Below, one piece after another: positions 23,475-24,307 of a DNA stretch of 24,307 nucleotides. Made by a program: the position numbers and the translations under genes. The notes under the pieces were generated by a model. It saw only the letters and a program-made list of their open reading frames with translations. It searched no databases and was not told where the DNA came from. Source of the stretch: Acidimicrobiaceae bacterium (GTDB lineage: Bacteria; Actinomycetota; Acidimicrobiia; Acidimicrobiales; RAAP-2). The stretch is taken from NCBI GenBank assembly GCA_003164275.1, contig PLSY01000265.1, positions 12,212 through 36,518 of the forward strand, given 5' to 3'. The first letter of the stretch is position 1; the number at the start of each line of letters is the position of its first letter.

Positions 23475-23536
23475 TTCCTCGGGCCGCTCCAGGTGCTTTC
23501 GCCGACGGCTTCTGCTCCCCGGGTCGCCGAGACCGC

Positions 23537-24307
23537 TCAGGCCATGGTGGCGATGACGTCCTCGGCGAACTGCTCGCAGGCGACTATCCGTGCATGGCGA
23601 AGGGACTCGGGCGTGTCGCCGTCCTTGGCTTGGACGGCCATCCACGGAGCGCAGAGCAGATCGGTGACCCCTGCGTCTTCGAGGCGCCGATACAAGTCGA
23701 GATCGGGGTAGGCCCGCACGGCCAGATAGAGCGCGAAGGGCTCGTCGGCGCGGTCGGCCCTCTTCAGCGCGTCGCGGATGCGGGCCGCCTGATCGAAGGC
23801 CTCGTCAGGAGTGGCGGCTCCTGTGTTCACCCATCCGTCGCACAAGGTGGCCGCCCGGTGGATGGCCGGATCTGAGTCGCCACCCCCGATGATGGGGATG
23901 GGAAGGGTGGGGGAAGGATTCATCTGGCACTCGGGCACGTCGTAGTGGCTCCCGTGGTACTCGACCCAGCCCCCGCTCCACAGGGCGTGAAGGGCCGGGA
24001 TCATGTCATTGAGGCGCTTGCCGCGGTTATGGAAGTCCTGACCGGTGAGGTCGAACTCCTCTTTGCACCATCCGACACCAACGCCGAGGCGCACCCTGTT
24101 GTTCGAGAGGACCGCGGCGGTGCCGACCGATTTGGCCACGGTGATCAGGTCCCGAATGGGGGCGATGTAGACGCCGGTCGTGAACAAGAGATTGGTGGTC
24201 ACCGAAGACAAGGACGAGATCAGGCACATCGGATCTGGCCACGATGTCTCCTTCTCCCAGAATGGCGCGCCATCGGGGGCCTTCGAGTAGGTGTAGCGGG
24301 AAGCCAG
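23537..24307 (-). CDS. LLM-class flavin/F420-dependent oxidoreductase, partial (start outside window)
   Basis: A second luciferase-like TIM-barrel oxidoreductase. The frame is open to the right edge, and translating past the internal ATG at 24229 gives a continuing family-like sequence (YTYSKAPDGAPFWEKETSWP), so the true start lies beyond the window and the 24229 start should not be used. Landmarks are TTGVYIAPIRDLITVAKSVG, RVRLGVGVGWCKEEFDLTG, RGKRLNDMIPALHALWSGG, and IPIIGGGDSDPAIHRAATLCDGW. The pattern resembles the actinobacterial F420-dependent LLM group (TIGR03619-like). 256 residues are visible, up to a stop at 23537-23539. The substrate is unknown. Confidence 0.87.
   Translation of the reverse strand: MASRYTYSKAPDGAPFWEKETSWPDPMCLISSLSSVTTNLLFTTGVYIAPIRDLITVAKSVGTAAVLSNNRVRLGVGVGWCKEEFDLTGQDFHNRGKRLNDMIPALHALWSGGWVEYHGSHYDVPECQMNPSPTLPIPIIGGGDSDPAIHRAATLCDGWVNTGAATPDEAFDQAARIRDALKRADRADEPFALYLAVRAYPDLDLYRRLEDAGVTDLLCAPWMAVQAKDGDTPESLRHARIVACEQFAEDVIATMA

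Noticed and set aside
23475..23536. Terminator between the permease and the last LLM gene
   Set aside because: Only long-range, weak pairings such as CTCGG with CCGAG were found; no compact hairpin could be supported.

Overview
The window looks like a chromosomal segment of a high-GC actinobacterium, plausibly Acidimicrobiia or a relative. The evidence is GC-rich codon use, extensive 4-base stop/start overlaps, two F420-type LLM oxidoreductases, and an actinobacterial-style Tad pilus locus ending in a LysM plus SARP/BTAD protein. No rRNA, tRNA, CRISPR array, insertion sequence or phage gene was seen.

Region 1 (1-5656, + strand) is a translation operon. It holds the 3' end of infC, then rpmI, rplT, a SpoU-type RNA methyltransferase, pheS and pheT. 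It converges on region 2 (5696-7174, - strand), an FAD-dependent amine/amino-acid oxidase of the DAO family, with a hairpin between them. A gene-free 667-base stretch (7175-7841) follows; it carries a 13-base tandem repeat and a perfect 17-base dyad.

Region 3 (7842-18226, + strand) is a compact Tad/Flp pilus locus of ten genes: an exported PKD-like protein, a CpaB-like SAF protein, TadZ, TadA ATPase, TadB, TadC, a 63-residue Flp-like pilin, two TadE-type minor pilins, a TadE/G-like protein, and a 993-residue membrane protein combining LysM, a central domain of unknown function and a C-terminal SARP-type DNA-binding/BTAD module. Most junctions are ATGA or GTGA overlaps, so the proteins are probably translationally coupled. 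The only sizeable break is the 135 bases in front of the pilin gene, which suits separate high-level pilin expression. No prepilin peptidase gene is present, so it must be elsewhere.

Region 4 (18227-24307) is a looser accessory stretch: an Rv3520c-like LLM oxidoreductase (-), a small helical protein of unknown function (-), about 600 bases without a convincing gene, a small DUF1003-like membrane protein (+), a DUF1059 protein (+), an NCS1 purine/cytosine-type permease (+), and a second LLM oxidoreductase (-) that runs off the right edge.

The main oddities are two genes with no ATG/GTG/TTG start in a sensible place (the RNA methyltransferase and the first TadE), the predicted membrane topology of the LysM-SARP protein, and a TGCA-type dyad upstream of the Tad locus whose 10-base left half recurs in front of the pilin and which resembles another dyad in front of the DUF1003-like gene.
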